Positions 7,701 through 16,817 of a stretch of 64,000 bases of DNA are shown in pieces. Position numbers and translations under genes: made by a program. Every line of letters starts with the position of its first letter. Within the stretch, counting starts at the first letter, position 1. Origin of the DNA: Syntrophobacteraceae bacterium (GTDB lineage: Bacteria > Desulfobacterota > Syntrophobacteria > Syntrophobacterales > Syntrophobacteraceae); the NCBI GenBank assembly GCA_031292215.1, contig JARLHO010000161.1:1-64000 (forward strand), in the 5' to 3' direction. The notes below the pieces were generated by a model, which was not told the DNA's origin, ran no database searches, and worked only from the letters and a program-made list of their open reading frames with translations.

Positions 7701-9026
7701 GGCTACACTCCGCCCTTCTCATCGAGCAACGCGAGCCCCTGCACGGGGCTCTCTTCCTATTACGCCCTGGACATCACCGACCCGCAGAACCCCAAACTGC
7801 TGTGGGAATTCAGCAATCCGCAGATGGGATATTCCTATTCGGGGCCGGCGGTAATCCACAAATGGCTAAATCCGAGCAACATGACCGGCAACCAGTATGA
7901 CGTAATGTTTCTGTCGGGTCCGACCAACCCGGCCGACGGCAGCTCCGCCCTGCCGCTACGTGTGTTCGTACTCAAGCTCAATCCGATAACCCTTCAGATC
8001 GACAGTGTGACCCAGAAGCAGACAGACACGCCAATACCCAATGGCTTTGGCGGGAGGCTTTTCACAACCGGCCTGAGCGTGGGCAATGATCAATATACGG
8101 ACTACGTGCTTTTCGGCTACACCTCATCGACCGTCACAACGGGCGCCACATCGAACTCCACGACCTGGGGAGGGGGGATCGGACTTGTCTATACCGACGC
8201 GACCAAGTCCAGTGGCGGCGCTACCGTGATCGACCCGATCAATGGAGTAAATCCCAAATATTGGGCATATGACGTCAATACCTTCGCCAATGTGCCACAG
8301 GCGCCGATAACCTCGGCGATAGCGGCCGAGTCCTGTTTTGCCAAAACTTATCTGTTCGCGGGAAGCGGAAAGTATTTTTACGGCACCGACCCGGATATTC
8401 CGAGTTCCACCAACGCTTTAAACTTCATGACGGGCATGCCTTTTACCTGCGACAACCTGTTTACCGCATCGAGTTGCCAGTCGAAAACACTCTCTTCGGT
8501 AAACACCGGCAACGCCTGCAGCACCCCGGATGCGACCGGCGTCGCAAACAGCGGCGCCTTAAATAACGGATGGGTGTATTATCTTCCCGATGCCAGCACT
8601 ACGGCTAATTGGCTGAAGGAAAGAATGATCACCGACCCCACCCCATATCCGAACGCGAACATAATCTATTTTACCAGCACCCAGCCGACCTCAGACCCGT
8701 GCAGCTATGGAGGCCAAAGCGAGGTGTGGGGTTTTAACTGCGCGACCGGCGGCGCCATAACCGATACGTCGTGCGGAGCCGGGTATACAGCCTCCACGGC
8801 AATGTCGGATCTGTACCTGCAAACGTCCACGGGGGCCATATACAACATCTCCACCACGGGTTCGAGCAGCTCGGCCAATCCACCGCTGACTTTCAACAAA
8901 AACGGCAACAGATCGACCGCCTACGTCGTAGGCACGCCCCCCGAAACGGGTCTGCCGTTGAGTACTCAGCCCCCTGCAACGGGTGGAAGCGGTACGGGAC
9001 AGTTGATGCTATGGATCGAACGATGA
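4707..9026 (+). CDS. pilY1: PilY1/PilC-family pilus tip adhesin with Cys-rich modules
   Basis: This is a 1439-aa secreted protein. A signal peptide (about residues 1-25) is followed by a von Willebrand A domain with an intact MIDAS: DTSGS at residues 52-56, then GTPTPGAL and VTDGEPD. The C-terminal half carries the PilY1/PilC beta-propeller segments FVGANDGMLHAF, LWAFIPRNVLPYL, ALDITDPQNPKLLWEF and LFAGSGKY. Between and within propeller blades lie about eight Cys-rich insertions of the form C...G..C...SDC...C (roughly DNA 6378-7640), which makes it longer than the roughly 1000-1160 aa of well-studied PilY1 proteins. It probably caps minor pilins at the pilus tip. An AATGAGGAG site precedes the ATG. 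The stop overlaps fimT. Confidence 0.93.
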   Translation: MKRALKIAMLFSVLALALVPGNVCGQVASPCADIEPPFITTGAKPNILIILDTSGSMAWCFNADNSSNCGNNTRLVTAQAAIIKVLNNLGTKANFGLMTFPDDNDTGAVLQYPISDVNPADPGNQYASMVATINSLSPYNGTPTPGALQAALQYFSGANGSVSPVQYPCQQNFVILVTDGEPDITLGGSGGTYVTKPIVQEAMFGLEELAGLNSSSSKTYTNNAIGSNDSVLSSTFTYDPNPGAWNDSSTSSSNYSWQNVAITFSGNSTATTVKIPTYIMGLSQDITNNPAAQIALGAMATAGGTAVNGQAYICANAGIFIQNLQNIMALIFSNVAAGSSVSTIATTSQAGDNMLQGVFYPAKSFASTGISWPGYLYDWWYTIEQPTSTSMVTGIREDNHGVLPGATTYTTPDYILDLQNDFILDYIFSPTSSQNALSISLYQDTSGNGSSLSQVGTSTGYQMDALTPLWEAGKLLWQTAPANRTIYTPGSTGTSLVAFSSPCSGTSCDSTLTGSSSPLGSATNLDSCLSAPTPTNSSPNPLGNLINYVRGQDLPNTYCYSGTSFQSPLTPCSASNPCASSTYNQCTPDTASCRNRTIGLCTDGGGNYTNTACASTSDCTGTGGSCVSNTWKLGDIVYSTPKVEANYTYCYDNTTSSFTSTACTQASTCSTLSSDSYSCMPKEDLIFVGANDGMLHAFQSGALSTTGLTSTSTDTRVAQLTGIPTSSMGKELWAFIPRNVLPYLRCLASGSNECHLYYNDLTPYITTMTVDNDYCATTDSNNNRTFTTTPCAQDLDCNTGSGQTCVSEGQQTKTILIGGLRLGGGAMGDYCVNSKGGSSGWACGPSGSCPSATTTNTSNYCVNWYGQSNGTACTKSSDCTKNNPYTWYNTCASFSGTCVNSQNNSNGTPCNVNSDCSQGGWGWNNSYNQCSSATVTGGYCVDSNGNTDWQTCTSSSACTTSPYNSACLPFSTCSFISNIPSDTCASPSSYVQSDGTTTGYTPPFSSSNASPCTGLSSYYALDITDPQNPKLLWEFSNPQMGYSYSGPAVIHKWLNPSNMTGNQYDVMFLSGPTNPADGSSALPLRVFVLKLNPITLQIDSVTQKQTDTPIPNGFGGRLFTTGLSVGNDQYTDYVLFGYTSSTVTTGATSNSTTWGGGIGLVYTDATKSSGGATVIDPINGVNPKYWAYDVNTFANVPQAPITSAIAAESCFAKTYLFAGSGKYFYGTDPDIPSSTNALNFMTGMPFTCDNLFTASSCQSKTLSSVNTGNACSTPDATGVANSGALNNGWVYYLPDASTTANWLKERMITDPTPYPNANIIYFTSTQPTSDPCSYGGQSEVWGFNCATGGAITDTSCGAGYTASTAMSDLYLQTSTGAIYNISTTGSSSSANPPLTFNKNGNRSTAYVVGTPPETGLPLSTQPPATGGSGTGQLMLWIER

Positions 9027-9529
9027 GAGAACAACGCGGGTTCACCCTGGTCGAGCTTATGGTTGTAATCGCCATTGCCGCCCTTATGCTTGCGGCCGGC
9101 ATTCCGGCGTTTTCGACATGGAAACACCGCAATGATGTCGAAAACCAGATGAACCAGCTCTACAGCGACCTCCAGTTCGCACGGTCAACAGCGTATGTGA
9201 ACAAAGAACTGGCAGGAATATCCTGGAGTGGAGCGAACTTTTCCCAATACCAGATTTTGACAAACGGTAGCGCCTCCACCTATGTCACGAGCACCGGGAG
9301 CAGTGTGGTGCAAACGGTGGGGCCGACAAATTCACCGATGAGCGCCAGTCCAAACCCGCTTAGCCTCACCTTCAACGGGAGGGGATTTGTGTCCGGGGCG
9401 AACACCCTTCCGATTAACATTTACATCTCTTCGGCCTCCGGTTCGCTGACAAATTGCGTATCAGTTTCACTGACCAGGATAAGTTTGGGAACATGGCAAG
9501 GGAGCAGTTGTGCGCCTAAATGGAAATAA
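9023..9529 (+). CDS. fimT: Minor pseudopilin, FimT/GspH family
   Basis: This is a 168-aa prepilin. The leader MREQRG precedes FTLVELMVVIAIAALMLAAGIP, with Glu at mature position 5. The early helix (about residues 30-60) contains the NDVENQMNQLYSDLQFARSTA region typical of FimT/GspH. The start ATG at 9023 overlaps the pilY1 stop as ATGA. An in-frame ATG at 9011 would give a 10-residue leader and cannot be excluded. The product likely primes pilus assembly with PilV, PilW and PilX. Confidence 0.88.
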   Translation: MREQRGFTLVELMVVIAIAALMLAAGIPAFSTWKHRNDVENQMNQLYSDLQFARSTAYVNKELAGISWSGANFSQYQILTNGSASTYVTSTGSSVVQTVGPTNSPMSASPNPLSLTFNGRGFVSGANTLPINIYISSASGSLTNCVSVSLTRISLGTWQGSSCAPKWK

Positions 9530-9959
9530 AGAGGGGCCCCCCGGGGTCGGCAAAATAGGCGGTTTTACGCTTATCGAGGTCATGGTGGCGCTGGTGGTGC
9601 TCGCCCTGGGCATGCTTGCCTCGATAATCGGGATTATGGCCGCGCTAAACCACAGCATGTTAAACGATTTGCGCGCCCAGGCGATGGAGATAGCCCAGGA
9701 ACAGGTGGAATGGGTTGAAAACGAGCCTTTCGCAACCTTTGACGCCAATCCCGGGAATAGCTACCCTCTCACTGTCACCAGAAAGGTTAGAAATCAGAGC
9801 GTCAACTACACTGTCAGTCTGACTCATAACCGATATCCCGCCACGGGCGGCACGCATGCGATCTACCGGCTGACCTTCGTCGTTTACTGGAACGGCAGGG
9901 ACGACAATCAAGTGCGCCAGTTCTCTTACACTTTACCGACTCTAGTGGGGCAGGACTAA
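9510..9959 (+). CDS. pilV: Minor pilin PilV
   Basis: This is a 149-aa minor pilin with an 18-residue leader ending in GG, followed by FTLIEVMVALVVLALGMLA, the usual PilV N-terminus. GTG is the start codon (9510), with AAGGGAG at 9498-9504 at good spacing. It begins inside the last codons of fimT (20-bp overlap), consistent with translational coupling. PilV is part of the minor-pilin/PilY1 tip complex. Confidence 0.88.
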   Translation: MRLNGNKEGPPGVGKIGGFTLIEVMVALVVLALGMLASIIGIMAALNHSMLNDLRAQAMEIAQEQVEWVENEPFATFDANPGNSYPLTVTRKVRNQSVNYTVSLTHNRYPATGGTHAIYRLTFVVYWNGRDDNQVRQFSYTLPTLVGQD

Positions 9960-11134
9960 TGAAATGGCAAAGCGGCATGACAATTGTCGAACTTATGGTC
10001 AGCCTTGCGATCACGCTTCTGGTTGTAGTGGCCGCGACCGCGGGCTACATCAAGATTATTACGACATACAAGTCGCAGAGCGCCATATCGGCAAACTTCA
10101 TGTCCAATCTCACAGGCTTCGATCTGATGCGCTATGATATCGAGATGGCCGGGTACGGACTGCCGAGCGCCATCTCGGGGTTTACCTACACGGAAGCTGC
10201 GGCCCAAAGCTCCTACAGCGGCTATACGCCGCAATACGATCCGTCGAGTCTAAACGAGGCAAGTCTTGGCAACGCAAACGGCCCGCCCCATGCGCTCGTT
10301 CTGGGCGGCGGGGCTACCGGCAGCACCCTTTCGGGCAACACCCCGGCGGTGCTCGCCATAAAATCGAGTGTGGCCTCCATAAATAATTCGAGCGGCCATT
10401 TCGGCGTTATTTCCACCGCCCTGGAGACCAGTGCGACCGATCTGGTAACCGGAGACCATTACATTGCGATCGACTCAAGCGGCGCGCTTCAGCAAGGCGG
10501 CGCGCCCGGCGTTTGGGACAATACGTTTAACTCGGCCAGCCCGCCCGGCGCGCTCGGAAGCGGCCTGGTGGGCTTCCTGTATGGACTTGGCCCGAGTCAG
10601 ACCAACACGATGCCCTTTAACCGGGTGGACTACTACCTCGACAACTACAATCTGCCCTCGTATTGCGCCCCGGGCACCTTCGAACTCTACCGCGGCACTG
10701 TCAGCCAGACCAAGGTATCGTCCACACAGGGCGGCCTGCTGGTGGCGCCCCCATCCCCGATGATCGACTGCGTGGAGGATTTCCAGGTAGCCTTCGGCGT
10801 CGACACGAGCGGGGCGGGGATCGTGTGGCAACCCGACCTGGGCACGGAGAACACCAATTACGGGCACGGGGGAAGCAGCTCCATACTCATGCTACCATCA
10901 GACCAGCAGAAATACCTGCGGGAAGTCAAGGTGTTCGTAATCTACCAGGAAGGACGGGGAAACGTTGGCAAGACGCCAGGCTTCGGGTTTTCAGGGTCCC
11001 TGTCCATAGGTGACTTGAAAACGTCGTTTCCCGCCGGCGTCCATACCTTTACGCCCGGCGCCCAGTACACTCAGTACCGCTGGAGGGTCAAGGAAATCGA
11101 TATGAAGCCGATGAACTTGCACAGCAACTGGTGA
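9959..11134 (+). CDS. pilW: Minor pilin PilW
   Basis: This 391-aa protein begins MKWQSG, then MTIVELMVSLAITLLVVVA. It has a prepilin-type N-terminus in which Met rather than Phe occupies mature position 1, while Glu5 is kept. The large size, the LMRYDIEMAGYGLPSA segment near residue 57 and the location between pilV and pilX identify PilW. Its ATG overlaps the pilV stop by one base (taATG). Confidence 0.88.
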   Translation: MKWQSGMTIVELMVSLAITLLVVVAATAGYIKIITTYKSQSAISANFMSNLTGFDLMRYDIEMAGYGLPSAISGFTYTEAAAQSSYSGYTPQYDPSSLNEASLGNANGPPHALVLGGGATGSTLSGNTPAVLAIKSSVASINNSSGHFGVISTALETSATDLVTGDHYIAIDSSGALQQGGAPGVWDNTFNSASPPGALGSGLVGFLYGLGPSQTNTMPFNRVDYYLDNYNLPSYCAPGTFELYRGTVSQTKVSSTQGGLLVAPPSPMIDCVEDFQVAFGVDTSGAGIVWQPDLGTENTNYGHGGSSSILMLPSDQQKYLREVKVFVIYQEGRGNVGKTPGFGFSGSLSIGDLKTSFPAGVHTFTPGAQYTQYRWRVKEIDMKPMNLHSNW

Positions 11135-11156
11135 GGGTTGCCGCGAAGGTGAGAAA

Positions 11157-11711
11157 ATGAAAAGCCAAATCCGAAACCAGAAAGGTATAGCGCTCGTAAC
11201 CACGCTTATAATGCTGGTGCTGGCGCTGGGGGTCGTGGCCGTTTTACTCCAACTAACAACCCGGGCGACAAAGCTTACCGGCCTCCAGCAGGGCTATACC
11301 ACAGCGCTTAACGCTGCCAGGGCCGGGGCGGAGGTGTTCATCAACTCTACTCTTAACGTTAACCCCACCACGCACGTCTGCACCCCCCCCTCGTTTTCCG
11401 GTCTTACCCCCACCACATCCGCGTGTTTGAACACGAAGCTCTACAACAATACGTCAAGTTGGAACTGCGCGAGCGGCGCCGGCGCTTCAACCCCGGACGC
11501 CACAGCCAATCCCGATATTACCTATGCCTCCGGTACAAACACCGTGAATATCAAGGTAATCGACACTTCCATGATGCCCAAAAATTCGAGCGATACGGCA
11601 TGCAACAGTAGTAATGCCGCTAACGGGTGCATCTTTTACACTGTACTTTCAACCGCAACGGGTTCAAGTGGCAAGGCGACTGTCAGGTTCGTATACCGCC
11701 TGACTTATTAG
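11157..11711 (+). CDS. pilX: Minor pilin PilX
   Basis: This 184-aa protein starts MKSQIRNQKG, then IALVTTLIMLVLALGVVAVLL. As is usual for PilX/GspK-like tip pilins, it lacks Glu at mature position 5. A conserved early stretch (LTGLQQGYTTALNAARAGAEVFIN) follows, and then a Thr/Ser/Asn-rich domain with several Cys pairs. It is the last gene of the pilus operon, 22 bp after pilW. Confidence 0.85.
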   Translation: MKSQIRNQKGIALVTTLIMLVLALGVVAVLLQLTTRATKLTGLQQGYTTALNAARAGAEVFINSTLNVNPTTHVCTPPSFSGLTPTTSACLNTKLYNNTSSWNCASGAGASTPDATANPDITYASGTNTVNIKVIDTSMMPKNSSDTACNSSNAANGCIFYTVLSTATGSSGKATVRFVYRLTY

Positions 11712-11825
11712 GGCGGTTTGCCGGGGTTGGGGGGGCCTAAGGAGATTCGAGGGGGATTGGATGCCGGGTAATCACGCAATACGAAAAGGGTTGAAATCCC
11801 CCCCCCCCAGCCCTGCCTTTAAAAA

Positions 11826-11860
11826 CTTTGGAAAAAAGGGGGGCGATTGATACAAGCCCC
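11826..11860 (+). repeat. 35-bp dispersed repeat, copy 1
   Basis: This copy starts ctttggaaaaaaggggggcg and ends caagcccc. It is nearly identical to the copies at 51023-51057 and 51112-51146. A C-rich stretch (gaaatccccccccccc) lies about 20 bp to the left, so the whole can fold as a G/C-rich imperfect hairpin. Confidence 0.85.
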
Positions 11861-12109
11861 TTTCTAAATTACTGCTCATGAGCTTAGTGCAAACAATATT
11901 TAAGCGCCCCAACGCCCTATAACTCAGTTCACTACTGTCCGCTAAAATTTGAATCGGTAGCTATAAGCATTTGATTTCTAGTGCTCTTTTAGCAAATGTC
12001 CCGTTTTTGATTTGAACTTGGGTAGCGCTGTCTGCGCGGCATTCATGGATTAGTCCGATACTCGGGCAAAAATGTTATGCCGGTCTTTTTAGAGTTGGCA
12101 ACGCCTTAT

Positions 12110-12134
12110 CGTGCCCACCTTTTTGGTGGGCACG
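12110..12134. repeat. Perfect 10-bp hairpin
   Basis: The arms cgtgcccacc (12110-12119) and ggtgggcacg (12125-12134) flank a ttttt loop. No T-run follows, so an intrinsic terminator is unlikely. A second gtgccca follows at about 12144. It may be a dispersed palindromic repeat. Confidence 0.6.
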
Positions 12135-12459
12135 GTAGAAACTGTGCCCACTCTACACATTCGCCGCCGCTTTTGAAAATAGCCGGACAGAATCGAACTC
12201 AGTTTGCGAATTTCTCTTACGACACGGTCTCTCTTCGCTCCCCCCCATCCTACGGCTCACCTGGCCGGGAAACGTAGTGGAGCCCAACACATTGACGCAT
12301 CTTGAATCCAACCCGGTCTAAAGCCGCATGCCCCTGATACTTCGCAAACCGGGGTCTTGTAGATTTATTGCGATGCCCGCCCACATTTCCCTAATCCAAT
12401 TTCGCCTTTTCTCCGATTTTTATACATGAAGAATTATCTCACGTACTCGGAGCAAGACT

Positions 12460-13683
12460 ATGACCCGCGCGAACAGCAATGAAAAACCGCAGATGCTGGA
12501 TGCGCTCTGCGAACTGGTAATCGACGAGCTAAAGAGCTTTTCTTCCAGCCGGCAGACGATTTCGAGCGCAAATCTTCTCCAGGCTTTTTCGGAGAAGGCA
12601 GACGTTTTCTACACTCTTTCGTCCAGCGATCATGTCAGTGAGTTAAAGAGCAGATATGGAATAATCCTTGAGGGTCTTTCCGCCCACTTCACCGGCGTTA
12701 ACCGGCAAAGGGCCGAAGAGCTGCTAGAGACTGCACGGGAAGCTCAAAGCCTAGGAGGGCTCTATGACCTGCTGGAAAGAATTGTGGAACTGGTAAGCAA
12801 ATCGCTCTTGGATTCGGAAGTGAGGGAAAAGACTCTTTCACGCCTCCTAATCGAGGTGGGCTCGCAACTGGTTGAAGTGGAAAAAGAGTGTCTGGGGCTG
12901 ATTGAAACCACAACCAACGGATATCGCGAAAACACACAGTTTACGGATCTTCTCGAATCGGAAATCACCCAACTCGAGAGCTCGGCTGAGTCCTCCGAAT
13001 CGGTACAAGAAGTAAGAGAGGTTTTGCGCGGGAGGCTCCAGACGATAAAATCGGCTCTTGAGACAAAAAAAGCCGAAGACACGGCCCGAAAAGAGACGTT
13101 TGAATCGACGATAGAAAAACTCCAAAACAGCCTGACGGATATGCAGTCCAAGATAGAACGCGACCGCAAGAAAAGGAAGAGAATCGAGCAGGAGGCCCAT
13201 CTTGATCCGCTTACCGGCATAGCAAACCGCAGAGTTATCGACCGTCATATCAGAAAGGAGATCAAAAGATATAAGCAGGACAAGACGCTATTTTCGGTGA
13301 TTTTTATAGATATCGACGATTTCAAGACGATAAACGACACCTATGGCCACCGGGTTGGCGACAAGTGCTTGAAGATCCTGGCAGTAAGAATGAAGGAAGT
13401 ATTGCGCCAAAACGATCTCATCGCCCGCTACGGCGGCGACGAGTTCGTGGTCTTTTTGGGGGACACCGGGCAGAAGACCGCCCGGGTAGTGGCCGACAAA
13501 CTTTCCCAGGCAATTTCAAAAACGTGTTTCGTGTACAAGGAGGCCGAAATACAGCTATCTGTCAGCATCGGACTCACACAGGTGGAAGAGGGCGATACCA
13601 AACCGGAGGAAATCGTCGAAAGGGCCGACTCAGCCCTTTACGACGCTAAAAATCGGGGTAAAGACTGTATTATGGTTACCTGA
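12460..13683 (+). CDS. Diguanylate cyclase (GGDEF)
   Basis: This 407-aa protein makes cyclic di-GMP from two GTP. The N-terminal 230 residues are predicted helical and coiled-coil, with no membrane segment and no recognised sensor fold. The C-terminal GGDEF domain starts with the LDPLTGIANRR entry motif and carries an intact GGDEF at residues 325-329. An RxxD product-inhibition site (RQND, 316-319) sits exactly five residues upstream. No EAL or HD-GYP domain is fused. It lies downstream of the pilus operon and converges on rplQ with only 6 bp between stop codons. Confidence 0.92.
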   Translation: MTRANSNEKPQMLDALCELVIDELKSFSSSRQTISSANLLQAFSEKADVFYTLSSSDHVSELKSRYGIILEGLSAHFTGVNRQRAEELLETAREAQSLGGLYDLLERIVELVSKSLLDSEVREKTLSRLLIEVGSQLVEVEKECLGLIETTTNGYRENTQFTDLLESEITQLESSAESSESVQEVREVLRGRLQTIKSALETKKAEDTARKETFESTIEKLQNSLTDMQSKIERDRKKRKRIEQEAHLDPLTGIANRRVIDRHIRKEIKRYKQDKTLFSVIFIDIDDFKTINDTYGHRVGDKCLKILAVRMKEVLRQNDLIARYGGDEFVVFLGDTGQKTARVVADKLSQAISKTCFVYKEAEIQLSVSIGLTQVEEGDTKPEEIVERADSALYDAKNRGKDCIMVT

Positions 13684-13689
13684 GGAACT

Positions 13690-14109
13690 CTATTCGGCCT
13701 TGGCGACTTCGGGGGTTTTTTTAGTTTTCCCCTTTTTATCCGCCGGGGCGCCGCCTTCGGCAATGAGTTCGATCAAGCACATCGGAGCGGCATCGCCCCG
13801 CCTGAAGCCGACCTTTACGATCCGCGTATACCCGCCCGGCCGGTCACGATATCTTTCGGCCAGCTCATCGAAGACCTTGTAGACGACTTTCTTTTCCCGA
13901 ATAACGGCAAGAGCACGCCTTCTGGCAGCCAGATCTCCCTGCTTGCCAAGGGTGACCATCCATTCGGCCCAGCGGCGGATTTCCTTCGCCTTGGGAACGG
14001 TCGTGTAGATGCGCTCCTGATCGAGAAGCGAGGTAACCATATTTCGAAACATCGCGAGTCGATGGCTCGTCGTCCGGTTTAGCTTTCTTCCGGAAACTCC
14101 GTGGTTCAT
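13690..14109 (-). CDS. rplQ: 50S ribosomal protein L17
   Basis: This is a 139-aa L17. The N-terminus [20 protein letters not shown] and the RNMVTSLL stretch are diagnostic. After about residue 115 there is a Lys/Ala-rich tail. It is the last gene of the ribosomal block, directly after rpoA (3-bp gap), as in most bacteria. No terminator hairpin is visible before the converging diguanylate cyclase. Confidence 0.97.
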   Translation of the reverse strand: MNHGVSGRKLNRTTSHRLAMFRNMVTSLLDQERIYTTVPKAKEIRRWAEWMVTLGKQGDLAARRRALAVIREKKVVYKVFDELAERYRDRPGGYTRIVKVGFRRGDAAPMCLIELIAEGGAPADKKGKTKKTPEVAKAE

Positions 14110-14112
14110 GGA

Positions 14113-15120
14113 TTATTCCTGTTCCTTTCTTCTCTGTTCGATCTCATCCCGGCGGGGGAAGTTGTCGATTTTCATTCCCAGAGAAAGTCCCATTTCGGCG
14201 AGGATCTCTTTTATCTCGTTAAGAGACTTGCGGCCAAAATTTTTGGTCTTGAGCATTTCCTGTTCGGTCTTTTGAACAAGCTCGCCGATGTTTCGGATAT
14301 CAGCGTTTTTCAAGCAGTTTGCCGACCGAACGGAGAGCTCCAGTTCGTCAACGCTTCGGAAAAGGTTCTCGTTAAAGGCGGGCTCGGATCGCACTTCTTC
14401 GGTCTCGGCCTCGACCTCTTCTTCGAAATTGATAAAAACGGAGAGCTGATCTTTTAAGATTTTGGCAGCAAAAGCCAGAGCATCTTCGGGCTTAACACTT
14501 CCATCCGACCAGATCTCTAGAGCGAGCTTGTCATAGTCGGTAATCTGACCAACCCGCGCCTGAGTGACGGCGTAGCTGACCTTTCGGATGGGAGAAAAAA
14601 CCGCATCGATGGGGATTGTCCCGATCGGCTGGTTTTCCTCTATATTTTTTTCGGCCGGAACATAGCCTTTTCCCTGCTTCAAGGTAAGTTCCATCCGGAG
14701 CTTGGCGTCTTTGGCAAGGGTGCAAATGTGCAGGCCCGGGTTCAGGACCTCCACCATGGCCCCGACCTGGATATCACCGGCGCACACCCTGCCCTCGCCC
14801 TGTTTTTCGATCAGCACCCGCCTGGCGGAAATGTCCCCGTTTACTTTGAAGCGCACCTCTTTGAGGTTTAGTATGACATCGGTAACGTCTTCGAGCACAC
14901 CGGGGATGGTGGAGAACTCGTGCAAAACGCCGTCGACCTTAACACTGGTGATGGCCGAGCCTTGGAGAGAGGAGAGCAACACGCGTCTAAGCGAGTTGCC
15001 AAGAGTAATTCCAAAGCCCCTCTCCAGGGGCTCGCACTCGAATTTCCCGTAGGTGTTCGGCTCCTTGGTCTCGATTTCCAAGCGCTTGGGCTTAATAAGT
15101 TCGCGCCAGTTCTTTTGCAT
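14113..15120 (-). CDS. rpoA: RNA polymerase alpha subunit
   Basis: This is a 335-aa RpoA. The N-terminal dimerisation domain contains [19 protein letters not shown] (about residues 33-51). The C-terminal domain (about 245-320) contains [19 protein letters not shown] and the [12 protein letters not shown] helix-hairpin-helix that contacts UP elements and activators. The gene is placed between rpsD and rplQ as usual. A 131-bp spacer separates it from rpsD, long for this operon and without a recognisable gene. Confidence 0.98.
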   Translation of the reverse strand: MQKNWRELIKPKRLEIETKEPNTYGKFECEPLERGFGITLGNSLRRVLLSSLQGSAITSVKVDGVLHEFSTIPGVLEDVTDVILNLKEVRFKVNGDISARRVLIEKQGEGRVCAGDIQVGAMVEVLNPGLHICTLAKDAKLRMELTLKQGKGYVPAEKNIEENQPIGTIPIDAVFSPIRKVSYAVTQARVGQITDYDKLALEIWSDGSVKPEDALAFAAKILKDQLSVFINFEEEVEAETEEVRSEPAFNENLFRSVDELELSVRSANCLKNADIRNIGELVQKTEQEMLKTKNFGRKSLNEIKEILAEMGLSLGMKIDNFPRRDEIEQRRKEQE

Positions 15121-15251
15121 GTTTTATCCTCATAGAAGAGATATCTCCACAGGCCCTGCCTTCCGGAAATAGGCGGACCAACTGGATGCGCGAAGCTCCA
15201 TGAGACCCACTCAAACAGCCCGGAGTCCCAGTCAACAGCAAGCTCTCTTGG

Positions 15252-15878
15252 TCATTTGGAATAAAATTCGACCACCAATTGTTCCTGAACCGGCAGGTTG
15301 ATCTCCTCACGCACGGGAAAGGCCCTGAAAGTCCCCTCAAAGTTGGCCGCATCGACGTCTAGCCAGGCAGGAAGGCCCCTGCGGGGAAGAGCGGCAAGGG
15401 ATTCGTTAATGATCTGCAGCTTGCGGCTCCCTTCGGCCACGGAAATGCGATCCCCGGGGCGTAGCAGATAGGAGGGAATGTCGACTTTTTTGCCGTTTAC
15501 CAGGAAGTGGCCGTGGCGAACGAGCTGCCGGGACTGGCAGCGGGAGTTGGCAAAGCCCAGCCGGTGGCACGTGTTGTCGAGCCTGCGCTCGAGCAGGATG
15601 AGGAAGTTGGCGCCGGTAACGCCCTTTCGCCGGTCGGCCTCTTCGAAGTAGGACTCAAACTGCTTTTCGAGCAGGCCGTATATTCTTTTTATCTTTTGCT
15701 TTTCCCGCAGCTGCACGCCGTAGTCGGAGAGCTTTCCCCTGCCTTGGCCGTGTTGGCCCGGGGGGAAGTTTCGGCGCTCAATGGCGCACTTATCCGAATA
15801 GCAGCGGTCACCCTTAAGATAGAGCTTCATCGTCTCGCGGCGGCAAAGCCTGCATTGAGCCTCGGTGTATCGAGCCAA
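15252..15878 (-). CDS. rpsD: 30S ribosomal protein S4
   Basis: This is a 208-aa primary 16S rRNA-binding protein. It is a zinc-type S4: Cys pairs CRLC (about residues 9-12) and CYSDKC (about 26-31) are intact. The S4 RNA-binding domain ([16 protein letters not shown] onward) follows. The start codon reads TTG, giving M-ARYTEAQ. In many bacteria S4 autoregulates the alpha operon, but I did not identify the leader structure here. Confidence 0.97.
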   Translation of the reverse strand: MARYTEAQCRLCRRETMKLYLKGDRCYSDKCAIERRNFPPGQHGQGRGKLSDYGVQLREKQKIKRIYGLLEKQFESYFEEADRRKGVTGANFLILLERRLDNTCHRLGFANSRCQSRQLVRHGHFLVNGKKVDIPSYLLRPGDRISVAEGSRKLQIINESLAALPRRGLPAWLDVDAANFEGTFRAFPVREEINLPVQEQLVVEFYSK

Positions 15879-15951
15879 AATTGTCCTCCTGAGGCGGATT
15901 GCCCGCCTTTTGCCCGCAGCCAGCGCCGGGCCTTAACATGGAAAAAATGCC

Positions 15952-16347
15952 TTATACCCGCCGTCTTTTCGGAGGCCTGCAGCCGTTGTGCGGAATAGGC
16001 GTAACATCTTTTATGTAGGTGATGTTAAAGCCTGCGGCCTGGAGGGCCCTTAGGGCAGCCTCACGCCCGGAACCGGGGCCTTTTACGAACACTTCGATAT
16101 TTTGGACCCCGTGCTCCTGAGCCTTTTTGGCGGCGATCTCGGCGGCCACCTGGGCGGCAAAGGGAGTGGATTTTCGCGACCCCTTAAACCCCTGGCTCCC
16201 GGCGCTCGACCACGAGATGGCGTTGCCGCTCACATCGGTAATGGTTATGATGGTGTTGTTGAAAGTCGAGCGGATATGCGCGATACCATTAAGGATGTTT
16301 TTTCGCTCTTTTTTCTTGGTTCTGGGTGCAGCCTTCTCTTTTGCCAT
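15952..16347 (-). CDS. rpsK: 30S ribosomal protein S11
   Basis: This 131-aa S11 begins with a Lys-rich tail ([16 protein letters not shown]). The core contains [18 protein letters not shown], and the C-terminus ends [16 protein letters not shown]. It lies 9 bp after rpsM. S11 forms part of the 30S platform near the E site. Confidence 0.98.
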   Translation of the reverse strand: MAKEKAAPRTKKKERKNILNGIAHIRSTFNNTIITITDVSGNAISWSSAGSQGFKGSRKSTPFAAQVAAEIAAKKAQEHGVQNIEVFVKGPGSGREAALRALQAAGFNITYIKDVTPIPHNGCRPPKRRRV

Positions 16348-16356
16348 TTGCCAATC

Positions 16357-16731
16357 CTACGCTTTCTTTCGCTTGCCCATAACCGACCTGCGCGGGCCTT
16401 TACGAGTGCGGGCATTGGTGTGAGTGCGCTGGCCGCGGACGGGAAGGCCGCGGCGATGCCTCAATCCCCGATAGCAGCCAAGATCCATGAGGCGCTTAAT
16501 GCTCATCGAGACCTCGGATCTGAGATCCCCTTCGACCTTTAGGTGCGAATCGATGACCTGCCGTATGGCGTTGACCTGGACATCGGTTAGGTCGTCACTT
16601 TTGATGTCCCTGCTAACGCCGGCCAGATCAAGCACTTTGAGGGCCGTCGGTCTGCCGATACCAAATATATAGGTCAGAGCGATCTCAATGCGCTTGTTTT
16701 TGGGTAAATCGATGCCTGCAATACGTGCCAA
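16357..16731 (-). CDS. rpsM: 30S ribosomal protein S13
   Basis: This 124-aa S13 has an [20 protein letters not shown] start, with TTG as the initiation codon at 16731. It ends in a basic, RTRKGPRR-containing tail that contacts the P-site tRNA. A heptamer-type hairpin fills the gap between it and rpmJ. Confidence 0.97.
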   Translation of the reverse strand: MARIAGIDLPKNKRIEIALTYIFGIGRPTALKVLDLAGVSRDIKSDDLTDVQVNAIRQVIDSHLKVEGDLRSEVSMSIKRLMDLGCYRGLRHRRGLPVRGQRTHTNARTRKGPRRSVMGKRKKA

Positions 16732-16752
16732 TGTCCTACTCCTCTATGAATT

Positions 16753-16817
16753 GCAGAAGCCGGGAGCAGGTCGGCGAGCAAAACACCCTTTCGCCTCCCG
16801 CCTGCTGGGGCTTCTTT
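16753..16817. repeat. Inverted-repeat hairpin between rpmJ and rpsM
   Basis: The arms agaagccgggagcagg (16755-16770) and cctgctggggcttct (16801-16815) are nearly complementary, with a loop of about 30 nt. It is one of six similar intergenic hairpins in the window. It is transcribed within the ribosomal operon, and the lack of a following T-run argues against a terminator. Confidence 0.6.

Larger units (their letters stand above)
11712..12459. other. 748-bp gap between pilX and the diguanylate cyclase
   Basis: I see no gene I can support here. The gap contains a homopolymeric C-run (about 11798-11808), one copy of the 35-bp dispersed repeat (11826-11860) and a perfect hairpin (12110-12134). 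An open frame at 12077-12277 has no recognisable product. The ORF after the gap has a plausible AT-rich region just upstream (tttttatacatgaag, about 12417-12431). Confidence 0.6.

Noticed and set aside
12077-12277. 66-codon open frame in the pilX-cyclase gap
   Set aside because: It overlaps a perfect hairpin, has no ribosome-binding site, and has no family resemblance.
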